DNA of 39,542 nucleotides from Spirochaetota bacterium (lineage in GTDB: Bacteria; Spirochaetota; Spirochaetia; ARS1246), in NCBI GenBank assembly GCA_024275515.1, contig JAJRYZ010000025.1:1-39542 (forward strand), written 5' to 3'. Under the pieces are notes generated by a model. It ran no database searches, was not told the origin of the DNA, and saw only the letters and a program-made list of their open reading frames with translations. Shown in pieces: positions 1-8,031 of the stretch. How positions within the stretch are numbered: position 1 is the first letter of the stretch; the number at the start of each line of letters is the position of its first letter. The position numbers were made by a program, and so were the translations under genes.

Positions 1-1953
1 ATTATCGTGTGGATGGCTTTCGAAATGTTCGGGGGGTCGGCGTGGCCGAACCAGCTCGTGTACGACCTGGGACTGATCGTGCTCGCCCTACCGGTGATGT
101 TCGGCGTCGGCTGGCCCACGGTGCGCTCCGCATTCAAGGCGGTGTCGCACGGAAGCGCCAACATGGACGTGTTGATCGCGATGGGCACGCTGGTTTCGTT
201 TGCGACCGGTCCGGCGACGTTTTTCGCCCCGGTGGCCAATTATGCCGGAGTCGCGGCGATGATCATGGCTTTTCATTTGACGGGTAGGTACGTCGAGACT
301 GCGGCCAAGGGGAGAGCTTCGCAGGCGATAAAAAGACTGCTCGAGCTCGGCGCAAAGACCGCCCATATTTTGGTCGACGGCGAAGAGAGGGAGGTCCCGA
401 TCGAAGCGGTGCAGGTCAACGACGTGATGGTCGTACGTCCGGGCGAAAAAATCCCGACCGACGGAGTCATTCTGGAGGGCGAGAGCGCGCTGGATGAATC
501 GATGGCCACGGGGGAGTCGATGCCGGTGAACAAAACGGTGGGGGACGAAGTAATCGGCGCCACCGTGAACCAGGAAGGGCTCTTGAAGATACAGGCCGCA
601 AAAGTCGGAAAGGACACGTTCCTGTCCCAGGTGATCAAAATGGTGCAGGAATGTCAGGGATCGAAAGTTCCCATCCAGGAATTCGCCGATCGAGTTACTT
701 CCTACTTTGTTCCGGTCGTGCTCGCCGTCGCGGTAACAACGTTTCTTGTCTGGCTGATCTTCCCCGGAGCGCTGACTCCCGTGACCGAGTGGGCTTCGGC
801 GTTTCTGCCGTGGGTAGATCCGACCGTCGGGGTGGTGACCCTCGCGATCTTCGCCGCGGTGGCCGTTTTGGTTATCGCTTGTCCCTGCGCGCTCGGCCTC
901 GCGACCCCGACGGCGCTGATGGTCGGAAGCGGCATGGGAGCCGAAAACGGGATTCTGATACGTCAAGGCGCGGCTATCCAGACGTTGAAGGACGTCCACA
1001 CTATCGTGTTCGACAAGACCGGGACCATCACAAAAGGCAAACCGGAAGTGACGGACCTGATCGGCGCCGACGGCTACGGTGAAGAAGATCTGCTTCGCTT
1101 GATCGCGAGCGCGGAGTCGGGTTCCGAACATCCGTTGGGCCAGTCGTTTGTGCGGCTGGCGCAGGAACGCGGTATCGGACTGTCGCCGCCGACCGATTTC
1201 CGGGCGATACGCGGCAAGGGCGTACGGGCGACCGTGGACGGCGCGGAGGTGATAGTCGGGAGTCGCAAGCTCATGAACGAAATGGGTGTGGATACGAGTT
1301 CGGCGGAAGCGGACATGGATCGTCTGGAAGAGGAAGCGAAAACCGCCATGCTCGTGGCGTACGACGGGAAGCTCGCCGGTACGGCGGCCGTCGCCGACAC
1401 GCTGAAACCTGATTCCGTTCATGCCATCCGAGCCCTCGAGAGTATGGGCATCGAGACGGCCGTCATGTCGGGAGACAACCGGAAGACGGTGGCGGCGATC
1501 GCACGAAAGGTGGGAATCTCGCGTGTACTGGCCGAAGTTCTGCCCGACGGCAAAGTTGACGAGATTAAGAGGCTGCAGGCGTCTCGCGGCAGCGTCGCCA
1601 TGGTCGGCGACGGCATTAACGACGCGCCGGCGCTCACGCAGGCGAATGTCGGAATCGCGATCGGGACCGGCACCGATATCGCCATCGAGGCCTCCGATGT
1701 GACTCTCGTCAGCGGCGAGCTCTCGGCGGTAGTCACCGCGATACGGCTCTCCCGTGCGACGTTTAGGAAGATACGACAGAATCTCTTCTGGGCGTATTTC
1801 TACAACACGGTCGCCATCCCCGTGGCCGTGCTGGGCTTGTTGCATCCGGTGATTGCCGAGGCCGCCATGGCGATCAGCTCGATCAATGTCGTCGTGAATG
1901 CAAACCTGCTGCGACGGGCTCGGATCAAGTTTCAGCCCCAAACACACGCGTGA
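1..1953 (+). CDS. copA: Cu(I)/Ag(I)-exporting P1B-type ATPase, 5' end cut by window
   Basis: This is an inner-membrane ATPase that pumps cuprous ions out of the cytoplasm. The frame is open from base 1, so the N-terminal metal-binding domain and first membrane helices lie outside. Counting from the Met codon at 7, I see the actuator motif TGES (T168), the ion-binding CPC in a membrane helix (C292-P293-C294), the phosphorylated Asp in DKTGT (D336), the P1B-specific histidine in SEHPLG (H375) and the hinge GDGINDAP (D535). The last two helices carry YN (in FWAYFYN) and MAISS, the residues that define Cu(I) selectivity in the family. The CsoR-type gene that follows supports copper as substrate. 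Its promoter and any CsoR operator are upstream of the window. Very confident for the family, confident for Cu(I). Confidence 0.96.
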   Translation: MIVWMAFEMFGGSAWPNQLVYDLGLIVLALPVMFGVGWPTVRSAFKAVSHGSANMDVLIAMGTLVSFATGPATFFAPVANYAGVAAMIMAFHLTGRYVETAAKGRASQAIKRLLELGAKTAHILVDGEEREVPIEAVQVNDVMVVRPGEKIPTDGVILEGESALDESMATGESMPVNKTVGDEVIGATVNQEGLLKIQAAKVGKDTFLSQVIKMVQECQGSKVPIQEFADRVTSYFVPVVLAVAVTTFLVWLIFPGALTPVTEWASAFLPWVDPTVGVVTLAIFAAVAVLVIACPCALGLATPTALMVGSGMGAENGILIRQGAAIQTLKDVHTIVFDKTGTITKGKPEVTDLIGADGYGEEDLLRLIASAESGSEHPLGQSFVRLAQERGIGLSPPTDFRAIRGKGVRATVDGAEVIVGSRKLMNEMGVDTSSAEADMDRLEEEAKTAMLVAYDGKLAGTAAVADTLKPDSVHAIRALESMGIETAVMSGDNRKTVAAIARKVGISRVLAEVLPDGKVDEIKRLQASRGSVAMVGDGINDAPALTQANVGIAIGTGTDIAIEASDVTLVSGELSAVVTAIRLSRATFRKIRQNLFWAYFYNTVAIPVAVLGLLHPVIAEAAMAISSINVVVNANLLRRARIKFQPQTHA

Positions 1954-1988
1954 ACGGGGTCGAGCGATAGCGTGCAAGGAGGAGCGAG

Positions 1989-2153
1989 GTGAAAACGGCC
2001 GGAGAGAAGAAAGAGGCGGGATGCGTTGGGCGGGGAATCACGCGCCGTCTCGGAGGAAAACATCGGTCGACGAATAGACTCCGCGTTCTCCTGATTGCCG
2101 GAGCGTCGCCCCTGCCGCCGGCATTCGCGCTACGCTCGGCTCGGGGCCGGTGA
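1989..2153 (+). CDS. possible 54-residue small ORF between copA and csoR
   Basis: A GTG codon follows a strong ribosome site (AAGGAGG, six bases upstream), and the frame stays open for 54 codons before a TGA. It lies in the same frame as the csoR-like gene, which begins four bases after that TGA. The predicted peptide is basic with a short hydrophobic stretch (LLIAG) and resembles nothing I know. It could be a small leader peptide that couples translation to csoR, or the remnant of an older longer N-terminus. The good ribosome site is the only positive evidence. Confidence 0.3.
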   Translation: MKTAGEKKEAGCVGRGITRRLGGKHRSTNRLRVLLIAGASPLPPAFALRSARGR

Positions 2154-2156
2154 CCG

Positions 2157-2534
2157 ATGCCCTCGCCGATTTCAAACGCCGGAGGCGCCGAAATCAAGAC
2201 GCGGAAATCGGGCTTCGTCGGGCACGATCGGTTCAGGGGATACGGGACGACCCGGTGCTCCAAGGCGTCGATCATCGACGGTTTGAAGATTGCAGAGTCC
2301 GAGGCACGAAACATTGCGGAAATGGTTTCCGAATCTCGCTGTTGCTCGGACATCCTCATACGCACGAGCGACGTTGTCGGCATGCTCCACGCAGCTGCGA
2401 CCGGGATTGTTCAAAACCACATCGCCGCGTGCGTGGTGAGGCTGCTTCAGGAGGAGGACCGCGGCACGAGACAACGAGGGATGGACGAGCTGATGAAGAC
2501 AATAGCGACGCTCCTGCCGTTTGCCGGTCGATAG
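2157..2534 (+). CDS. csoR: CsoR/DUF156-family copper-sensing repressor
   Basis: CsoR proteins are small all-helical repressors that leave their operator when they bind Cu(I). Residues about 40-120 match the family, and the metal ligands keep the exact spacing of Mycobacterium tuberculosis CsoR (C36-H61-C65): here C63 in the CSDIL motif, H88 in QNHIAAC and C92, i.e. 25 and then 4 residues apart. It sits 200 bases after copA in the same direction, so it probably represses that operon. Odd points: about 35 residues precede the normal family start, they look non-homologous, and the ATG has no good ribosome site. The true start may lie further in, or translation may be coupled to the small frame upstream. 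The family call is firm; the start is not. Confidence 0.82.
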   Translation: MPSPISNAGGAEIKTRKSGFVGHDRFRGYGTTRCSKASIIDGLKIAESEARNIAEMVSESRCCSDILIRTSDVVGMLHAAATGIVQNHIAACVVRLLQEEDRGTRQRGMDELMKTIATLLPFAGR

Positions 2535-2543
2535 GAGTCGGTA

Positions 2544-2563
2544 TCCGGCGGGGCTTCGCCGGA
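2544..2563 (+). other. perfect 7-bp hairpin after csoR
   Basis: TCCGGCG and CGCCGGA flank a six-base loop just after the csoR stop. It is not followed by a T-run and is probably part of the 3' end structure together with the next hairpin. Confidence 0.4.
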
Positions 2564-2566
2564 AAG

Positions 2567-2600
2567 GGTCGCCCCTGCGGGGATCGACCGTTTCTTTCTT
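2567..2600 (+). terminator. likely terminator of the copA-csoR operon
   Basis: GGTCG-CCCC pairs with GGGG-CGACC around a TGC loop (a two-base AT bulge separates the two helices). The stem is followed by GTTTCTTTCTT, a T-rich stretch. Position after csoR and before an unrelated gene pair fits a Rho-independent terminator, though the bulge and interrupted T-run make it imperfect. Confidence 0.5.
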
Positions 2601-2610
2601 CGGAAGTTGA

Positions 2611-2634
2611 GTCTCGGAGTTCGAGTGCCGAGAC
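2611..2634 (+). other. leader hairpin just upstream of the ribosome site of the next gene
   Basis: GTCTCGG and CCGAGAC form a perfect 7-bp stem with a ten-base loop. It ends four bases before the GGGGAGG ribosome site of the gene at 2647. It could be an operator or an RNA structure affecting translation. I see no clear -10/-35 pair in the 110-base gap, so the downstream genes may depend on read-through or on an atypical promoter. Confidence 0.4.
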
Positions 2635-2646
2635 ACCGGGGAGGCG

Positions 2647-3891
2647 ATGATGGATCTACTGTGGCGAGTAATCGATTTGTTTGCCGCCGGCGTCGAATCT
2701 TTGACGGCGCGATTGCGACGCGCGGACCCGGGGAGCGAACAAGGCTGGGCGCTCGCGAGGCTTCACGTGTACCGGGAGGCGGCGGGTGATCTGGCCGTCG
2801 CGCGTCGCGATGTGGAGAATCGTCCCGTCGACGGCAGGTCGATCCAGGCCGCGCTGTGCCTCGGAGTTGCTACGGTGCTCAAGATAGTAGCGGATAGCCT
2901 GAGCCTTTTTGTCGAGACGACCCGCGCCGACCTCTCTCATCGCGGTCCGACGTTCCTTCGTGTCGGCGGCGCCGTGGCTGAATCGGACCGTCGGATAAGG
3001 CTCTTCTGCGGGTTCTATCAAACGGTGCTACGGCTGGTGGAACAGGCTCGGGTGGAGATGACGCGACCCGGTGAGCCGCATCCCTTGGACCCGGAGGAGT
3101 TCTTCGGCGAGGCGTTTCTCTCCGAACCGCTCGACCATCTTGAAATGACGTCGCAGCGACTGGAAGAGGCCTTTGAATTGGAAACGGCGACGGTCGAAAC
3201 GGACCGACCCGAGCTTTCGGGGCTTCTGGCGAGACTACGTTCCAAATCGAGTGTCGCGTCCGAACTGACGACAAGCAACCAAGTCGGGCGACGTGGATTG
3301 TCGTTCGAGCAGAGCCGGTGGACGGCGGAACTCTACCGTAAGGTTTTCCGCCTGTGGATACTCGTTTCCCAGGAGCTCGTCCGTCCGGGCATAACCGGAA
3401 CACTGTCCGAGTACGACGATGATCCGGATCCGGCGGATCCGTTCCTGATGACCGAACCGGCGGCCCGTGCACGCTACGAACGCGAGGGGCGACTTGATGA
3501 GCTTGAGCGAGACATTCGTTTCGAGGTGATGCGGGGTCGTCCGTGGAGCCCGACGGATCTCGAGTACCTTCAGGAAGTGATGCGGCTGCAGTCCTCCGCG
3601 GTGCTCAGACCATTGGCGTCGTTCTGGCACGTCAGCCCTCATCCGACGGTATTTCGGGCACTCAGGAAAGGGACACTGTCCGTAGCGGGCAAGACGTACC
3701 GGTTCCGGCGCGGGGAGGACATCGTGTGGGTTTGCCCGATGCTTCGTGACGCGGCCTTTCTGGAAAGCCCTGTTCTCATCGGCCGTTTCGACGCTAAACG
3801 AATCAACGTGTTGTGCGGGGCCATGTCCAACGCGATGCTCGGCAAGGGGCCGAGAACGGGTATGGGCTCGGGAAACGAGAGGGAGAGATGA
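2647..3891 (+). CDS. unknown protein with C-terminal domain shared with the next gene
   Basis: I do not recognise this 414-residue protein. Residues 1-250 are predicted to be largely helical, charged and without membrane segments or a signal peptide. Residues about 259-399 form a domain that recurs in the following gene: both copies have DPxDPFL, an acidic helix ending EVMRxRPW, WHxSPH, then LCGxMxNAMxG (L389-G399 here). The start could also be the next codon, ATG 2650, which has better spacing from GGGGAGG. The stop lies one base before the next ATG, so the two proteins are probably made together and in similar amounts. The pair follows the copper operon, but a terminator-like hairpin lies between and nothing ties it to copper. 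Gene call is sure; function unknown. Confidence 0.85.
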   Translation: MMDLLWRVIDLFAAGVESLTARLRRADPGSEQGWALARLHVYREAAGDLAVARRDVENRPVDGRSIQAALCLGVATVLKIVADSLSLFVETTRADLSHRGPTFLRVGGAVAESDRRIRLFCGFYQTVLRLVEQARVEMTRPGEPHPLDPEEFFGEAFLSEPLDHLEMTSQRLEEAFELETATVETDRPELSGLLARLRSKSSVASELTTSNQVGRRGLSFEQSRWTAELYRKVFRLWILVSQELVRPGITGTLSEYDDDPDPADPFLMTEPAARARYEREGRLDELERDIRFEVMRGRPWSPTDLEYLQEVMRLQSSAVLRPLASFWHVSPHPTVFRALRKGTLSVAGKTYRFRRGEDIVWVCPMLRDAAFLESPVLIGRFDAKRINVLCGAMSNAMLGKGPRTGMGSGNERER

Positions 3892-3892
3892 T

Positions 3893-5290
3893 ATGGGTAG
3901 GATGATCCACAGGAAGGCGGTGCGGCAACGACGGCCACGATTTCTCGGCGCGGCCGACGACGACCGGCCTCGGCGAAGGCGGGCGGATTGCATCGAGCGG
4001 AACGCGTCGGGATACGATCCTTGGGATCCGTTCCTGTTCACCTCCCCGCAAGCGGTCGCCGATTGCAGAGAAGGCTTTTTCTCGCACCCGGACGGTGGCG
4101 TTCGAACACTCGACGATCTGAAATGGGACCTCGAAGTGGAAGTAATGCGGAAGCGGCCGTGGACGGCGGAGGAACTGCAGTTTCGGGAGCTTCTGAACCG
4201 CCTGCTTGCCGAGGGAAGCATCGAGGAGACACCGCACTATTGGCACAACAGCCCCCACAGCCGCGTGTACCGTATCCGCGAGACCGTGCGGATTCGATTA
4301 TCTCGACGTACATTCAAGCTGCGGAAAGGCCGCAACCTGGTGTTCCAGTGTCAAATGGCGAGGCAACACCTGAAACTGCGTTCGCCCTTCCTGACGGGGG
4401 TTTTCACTCCCACCAGCGGTTCGATGCTGTGCGGAGAAATGGCCAACGCGATGATGGGGCGAATGCGGGAATCTCCCGCTTCGGTCGGCGCGGCGATGCC
4501 GGAAGAGCGGTTGACGGCGCACGGGGCGACATTGTACGATCCGGCGCCTGCACCGCTCCCTATGGCGAACCGTTTGCAGACAAGAGAACACGAGCTGCGC
4601 GCCGAGGAGGACGCGGCTGTTCCCGCCGCAATTCCGGCCGACCTGAAAGTGGCGACGGATACTCGCGTGATCTACTTTCTCATCGACGTGTCGGTCTCGA
4701 TGGCGGGGCGCCGTCTGGAGGCCGCTCGACAGGCGCTTTCCGCCTTCTTTCGTGCCGTCCCCGTCGATTCTCGCTTTCGCGTGGCCCTACGTTCCTTCGA
4801 CGAGAGCGTAAGCGAACTGCTGGGATCACTCCGCGGCGACTACACCGCCGCTGCGCGGCTGTCGCTCCTTCAGGCAACTCATCTACTTCGTTCGGGTAAA
4901 CCGTCTACGGCGATATACCGAGCCGTATGGCGTGCCCTGAACGATCTGCAGAGATTGATCGAGAACGGTGAGACGCCTGCGTGGTATCTCATCGTGCTCA
5001 GCGACGGCGAAGACAACCAAGGAATCGACTGCGGCTACGGCGGCCGTACGGGGGAGGATGCGCTCGCCCGCCGGGCTGCCGATCTGCGAGATGCCGGCGT
5101 GTTGCAGTATCTGCCGGTGGCCTTCGGATCCGGTATCGCGGCGCTTGACCGAATCGGAGGCCCGGGTTTTCATGCGGAGGTGACGGATCCACTGAGAATC
5201 GTCGGTACGTTCGCAGACATCCGGCAGCACGTAATGCTCGGGCTCGGGAATGCCGGCGGCGGCGAGGTCGCCGTCATGCAAAGCAGCTGA
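3893..5290 (+). CDS. vWA (MIDAS) domain protein with the same N-terminal domain as its neighbour
   Basis: A 465-residue cytoplasmic protein in two parts. Residues 42-189 repeat the domain at the end of the preceding protein (DPWDPFL, EVMRKRPW, HYWHNSPH, LCGEMANAMMG at 179-189). Residues about 258-440 are a von Willebrand A domain with a complete metal-ion-dependent adhesion site: D265-S267-S269 in DVSVS, T339 in the second loop and D371 in LSDGEDN. Such domains bind a partner protein through a divalent metal and often work with AAA+ ATPases, but no ATPase is encoded nearby. A linker of about 60 residues, rich in Ala and Pro, joins the parts. ATG 3893 is chosen because GGGAGAG lies five bases upstream and the preceding stop ends at 3891. 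No signal peptide is visible. Role unknown; vWA assignment is confident. Confidence 0.9.
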   Translation: MGRMIHRKAVRQRRPRFLGAADDDRPRRRRADCIERNASGYDPWDPFLFTSPQAVADCREGFFSHPDGGVRTLDDLKWDLEVEVMRKRPWTAEELQFRELLNRLLAEGSIEETPHYWHNSPHSRVYRIRETVRIRLSRRTFKLRKGRNLVFQCQMARQHLKLRSPFLTGVFTPTSGSMLCGEMANAMMGRMRESPASVGAAMPEERLTAHGATLYDPAPAPLPMANRLQTREHELRAEEDAAVPAAIPADLKVATDTRVIYFLIDVSVSMAGRRLEAARQALSAFFRAVPVDSRFRVALRSFDESVSELLGSLRGDYTAAARLSLLQATHLLRSGKPSTAIYRAVWRALNDLQRLIENGETPAWYLIVLSDGEDNQGIDCGYGGRTGEDALARRAADLRDAGVLQYLPVAFGSGIAALDRIGGPGFHAEVTDPLRIVGTFADIRQHVMLGLGNAGGGEVAVMQSS

Positions 5291-5347
5291 ATCCGGAGGC
5301 GCCCCGTAGGAGGCCGGGACGCAGGTTCCGGCTTGACCCTTGCCCGC

Positions 5348-5530
5348 TCACTCATTCTCCATGTAGTCGACGTAGCGCTTCAGCGAGTTGTCCTCGATGA
5401 AACCGAGTTCCAGAGCGATGTCACCGAACCGTCTCGCGTCACCCGCCTCCTGAGCTTTGACGACCTGGTCCACCTGTTCCTGCGTCATTGCGCCGATCTT
5501 GACCAAAAACTCCCCTATCCGCTGTTTCAC
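5348..5530 (-). CDS. standalone MshEN-like (T2SSE N-terminal) small protein
   Basis: This 60-residue protein resembles the N-terminal domain of type II secretion and type IV pilus ATPases (GspE/PilB/MshE). In that family two 24-residue motifs of the form RLGxxLxxxGxIxxxxLxxxLxxQ bind cyclic di-GMP. Here the first motif starts at RIGEFLVKIG and ends in KAQ; after a six-residue spacer a second starts RFGDIALELGFI and ends in YVDYM. No ATPase domain follows, as the frame stops after YMENE. The GTG start is chosen because AGGAGG lies four bases upstream; an upstream in-frame start at 5563 would put the ribosome site inside the gene. It is convergent with the vWA gene and stands alone. A c-di-GMP-binding adaptor is a reasonable guess, but not shown. 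Confidence 0.75.
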   Translation of the reverse strand: MKQRIGEFLVKIGAMTQEQVDQVVKAQEAGDARRFGDIALELGFIEDNSLKRYVDYMENE

Positions 5531-5917
5531 ACGTCCTCCTGAAGGCCCGGTTCGCCGCCTCACGGTCGTTACCGCGCGCGCGTCGAAAGCAGGATCGACG
5601 ATCTCTGCTCACGCCGAGGTGAGCAACCTGGGCACTGGAGCGCAAAGGAGCGCTTCCTGAGAGACATGATAGTGCATTCTCATCGGTGGTGCCTCGACGC
5701 GCGGAGAATCTCAGGAAAAAAGCGGTCGGAACTTACGGTATTCCTGATTCGGCGCCGCGTCGGCCGTCTCGATGCTGATCCGGTCCTCTATCGCTCCGCC
5801 TCCGGAGCGGCGGCTGCGTCCACACCGTTCCGCCGACTGCACAAAGCTTCGGGTAATTCCGGATAAAAGAAGAATCGCCGGGCGTCCGGATGCTTCGCTG
5901 TCCTTTTGCCGTTGAAA
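5531..5917. other. gene-free interval with two perfect hairpins
   Basis: This divergent gap between the small MshEN-like gene and the aldolase gene holds no convincing coding frame. It contains TGCTCAC/GTGAGCA around a six-base loop (5606-5625) and CGCTCCG/CGGAGCG around CCTC (5792-5809). Neither has a T-run. The first would lie in the leader of the minus-strand gene and may be a regulatory structure; the second may be a chance GC hairpin. Confidence 0.4.
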
Positions 5918-5926
5918 TGCTATTCT
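5918..5926 (+). promoter_or_regulatory. possible extended -10 promoter for the aldolase operon
   Basis: TGCTATTCT fits an extended -10 element, with start of transcription expected near 5933 and a leader of about 57 bases. No good -35 is present 16-18 bases upstream, so this is tentative. Confidence 0.28.
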
Positions 5927-5989
5927 GTGGCGGGGGTCCGGATTCAGCGCTGTCGTCTGCAGCGCACCGGCGTGACGGGGGCATAACCG

Positions 5990-7960
5990 ATGAAAAACCT
6001 GTGGCAAGAGAGTGAAGCCGCGACATTCACCGACGATCTTTCCGTGAGGGTCTATTCCTCGCGTCTGCTCGGAGGGGCGCCCGATCTTGTGCTTCACGGC
6101 GGGGGCAATACGTCGGTAAAGTCGACGGTCGTCGACGTTTTCGGCGACGCGGTCGACGTACTTTACGTCAAAGGCAGCGGATGGGATCTCGCGACGATCG
6201 AAGCGGCGGGTTTCTCCCCGTGCCGACTGGCGCACCTGCTGCGTCTTTCCCGGTTGCCGGAGCTTTCCGACATCGAGATGGCGCGGGAGCTTGCGAGCAA
6301 CCTTCTCGATGCGTCGGCGCCGATGCCGTCGGTGGAGGCGATTCTGCACGCCATCCTTCCGGCGAAGTTCGTCGACCACACTCACGCCGACGCGATCGTC
6401 ACGATAACCAACACACCCGACGGCGAGAACCGGATTCGCGAGATATTCGGCGAGTCGGTCGTCGTCGTTCCCTACGTCATGCCCGGTTTCAAGCTGGCCC
6501 GCGCGTGCGCCGAACTCTACCCGAAACACGCGGGTGCGGAGACCGTCGGGATGGTTCTGATGAACCACGGGGTTTTTACCTTCGGCGAGACGGCTCGGGA
6601 GTCGTACGACCGAATGATCGATCTGGTCTCTCGCGCCGAGTCGTTTCTTGAACGCGGGGGCGCGCTGAGAGTCTCCTTTCCGGACGAATGCGCATCGACA
6701 CCGGACCTGCGCGCCGTTGCTCGCCTGAGGGCCGATATCTCTACAACCTTCGGAGCTCCGGTGGTGCTTATGACGCATCAGGATCGGCAGGCCCTCGGTT
6801 TCGCCGGTCACCCCGAGCTCACCGAGCTCGCGCTGCAAGGACCCGCGACGCCGGACCACGTCATTCGAACGAAACGAGTTCCGCTCATCGGCAGGGACGT
6901 CGCGGGGTACGCGGCACGGTACCGGCGCTACTTCGAGCGGCACGCGCGGCGCTCCGCCGACGAACTTACCATGCTCGATCCCGCGCCGCGCGTCGTTCTT
7001 GACCCGGAGATCGGAATGGCGTTCGTCGGTCGGCGGGCGAAAGACGCGATGGTCGTCGGCGATATCTACCGCCACACTGTCGATATGATTCTGCGCGCGA
7101 CCGCGCTCGATCGATGGCAGGCGCTTTCTGCAGGAGACATATTCGACGTCGAATACTGGGAACTGGAGCAGGCGAAGCTCCGTCGCGTCGGGGCGATGCC
7201 GCCGTTGGCCGGGAGGATAGCGATGGTAACCGGGGCTGCGTCGGGCATCGGAAAGGCGTGCGTCGACGCGCTTCTCGCTCGGGGAGTCGCGGTCGTCGGG
7301 CTCGACATTAATCCCGATATTGAAAGCGCCTACGATCGGCCCGACGCGCTGGGCCTCCATTGCGACATAACCGACGAGACTCAGTTTTCGGGCGCACTTG
7401 AAAAGACGATTCTCACTTTCGGTGGACTCGACATCGTCGTTCTCAACGCGGGCATCTTCCCGAAAAGCGCGTCGATCGGCGAGCTTCCCGACGAGATGTG
7501 GCGACGGGTCATGCGTGTCAATCTCGACTGCAATCTGTCCATACTCCGCGAGACTCATCCGTATCTCTCGCTTGCCCCCGACGGAGGCCGGATCGTCGTG
7601 ATCGGGTCCAAGAACGCCGCGGCGCCCGGGCCGGGGGTTGCCGCCTATTCGGCGTCGAAGGCTGCGCTGGTTCAGCTGGCGCGTGTTGCGGCCCTGGAGT
7701 GGGCGGCCGACCGAATACGGGTCAACGTCATCCATCCGAACGCTGTTTTCGATACCGGACTCTGGACCCGGGAAGTGCTCGCAGCACGCGCCGCACACTA
7801 CGGTTTGAGCATCGACGCCTACAAAACGAATAACCTGTTATCGGTGGAGATCACCAGCCGGGACGTCGCCGAGTTGGCGGCAGAGATGTGCGGCTCGATC
7901 TTCGCGAAGACGACCGGCGCGCAGATACCGATCGACGGTGGAAGCGACCGCGTGATATAG
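5990..7960 (+). CDS. bifunctional class II aldolase / short-chain dehydrogenase (RhaD-like)
   Basis: Fusion enzymes of this type (COG3347 group) cleave a ketose 1-phosphate such as rhamnulose 1-phosphate to dihydroxyacetone phosphate and an aldehyde, then oxidise or reduce the aldehyde with NAD. The aldolase half (about 1-400) has LHGGGNTS near residue 36, the zinc ligands H130 and H132 in DHTHADA and H193 in MNHGVF. The SDR half (about 405-656) has TGAASGIG starting at T414, NAG at 486 and the catalytic Y553-x3-K557. Length and domain order are normal for the family. It heads a plus-strand group with the two following genes. No cognate isomerase or kinase is adjacent, so the substrate is open; those in the 27-33 kb locus could supply one. 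Ribosome site GGGGG lies eight bases before ATG. Confidence 0.92.
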   Translation: MKNLWQESEAATFTDDLSVRVYSSRLLGGAPDLVLHGGGNTSVKSTVVDVFGDAVDVLYVKGSGWDLATIEAAGFSPCRLAHLLRLSRLPELSDIEMARELASNLLDASAPMPSVEAILHAILPAKFVDHTHADAIVTITNTPDGENRIREIFGESVVVVPYVMPGFKLARACAELYPKHAGAETVGMVLMNHGVFTFGETARESYDRMIDLVSRAESFLERGGALRVSFPDECASTPDLRAVARLRADISTTFGAPVVLMTHQDRQALGFAGHPELTELALQGPATPDHVIRTKRVPLIGRDVAGYAARYRRYFERHARRSADELTMLDPAPRVVLDPEIGMAFVGRRAKDAMVVGDIYRHTVDMILRATALDRWQALSAGDIFDVEYWELEQAKLRRVGAMPPLAGRIAMVTGAASGIGKACVDALLARGVAVVGLDINPDIESAYDRPDALGLHCDITDETQFSGALEKTILTFGGLDIVVLNAGIFPKSASIGELPDEMWRRVMRVNLDCNLSILRETHPYLSLAPDGGRIVVIGSKNAAAPGPGVAAYSASKAALVQLARVAALEWAADRIRVNVIHPNAVFDTGLWTREVLAARAAHYGLSIDAYKTNNLLSVEITSRDVAELAAEMCGSIFAKTTGAQIPIDGGSDRVI

Positions 7961-8031
7961 CGAAGCTCCGGGGCCGTGGTGCGCGGGGCGTGCCGCCGGC
8001 TCGATATCTCGAATCGTGAGGAGACTGTCGC

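Noticed and set aside
88-1977. 629-codon frame antisense to copA
   Set aside because: The protein is an Arg/His/Asp-rich shadow of the coding strand with no domain, whereas the copA strand has every expected motif.
5711-7798. 695-codon frame antisense to the aldolase/dehydrogenase gene
   Set aside because: Composition is that of an antisense shadow in G+C-rich DNA; the opposite strand encodes complete catalytic motifs.
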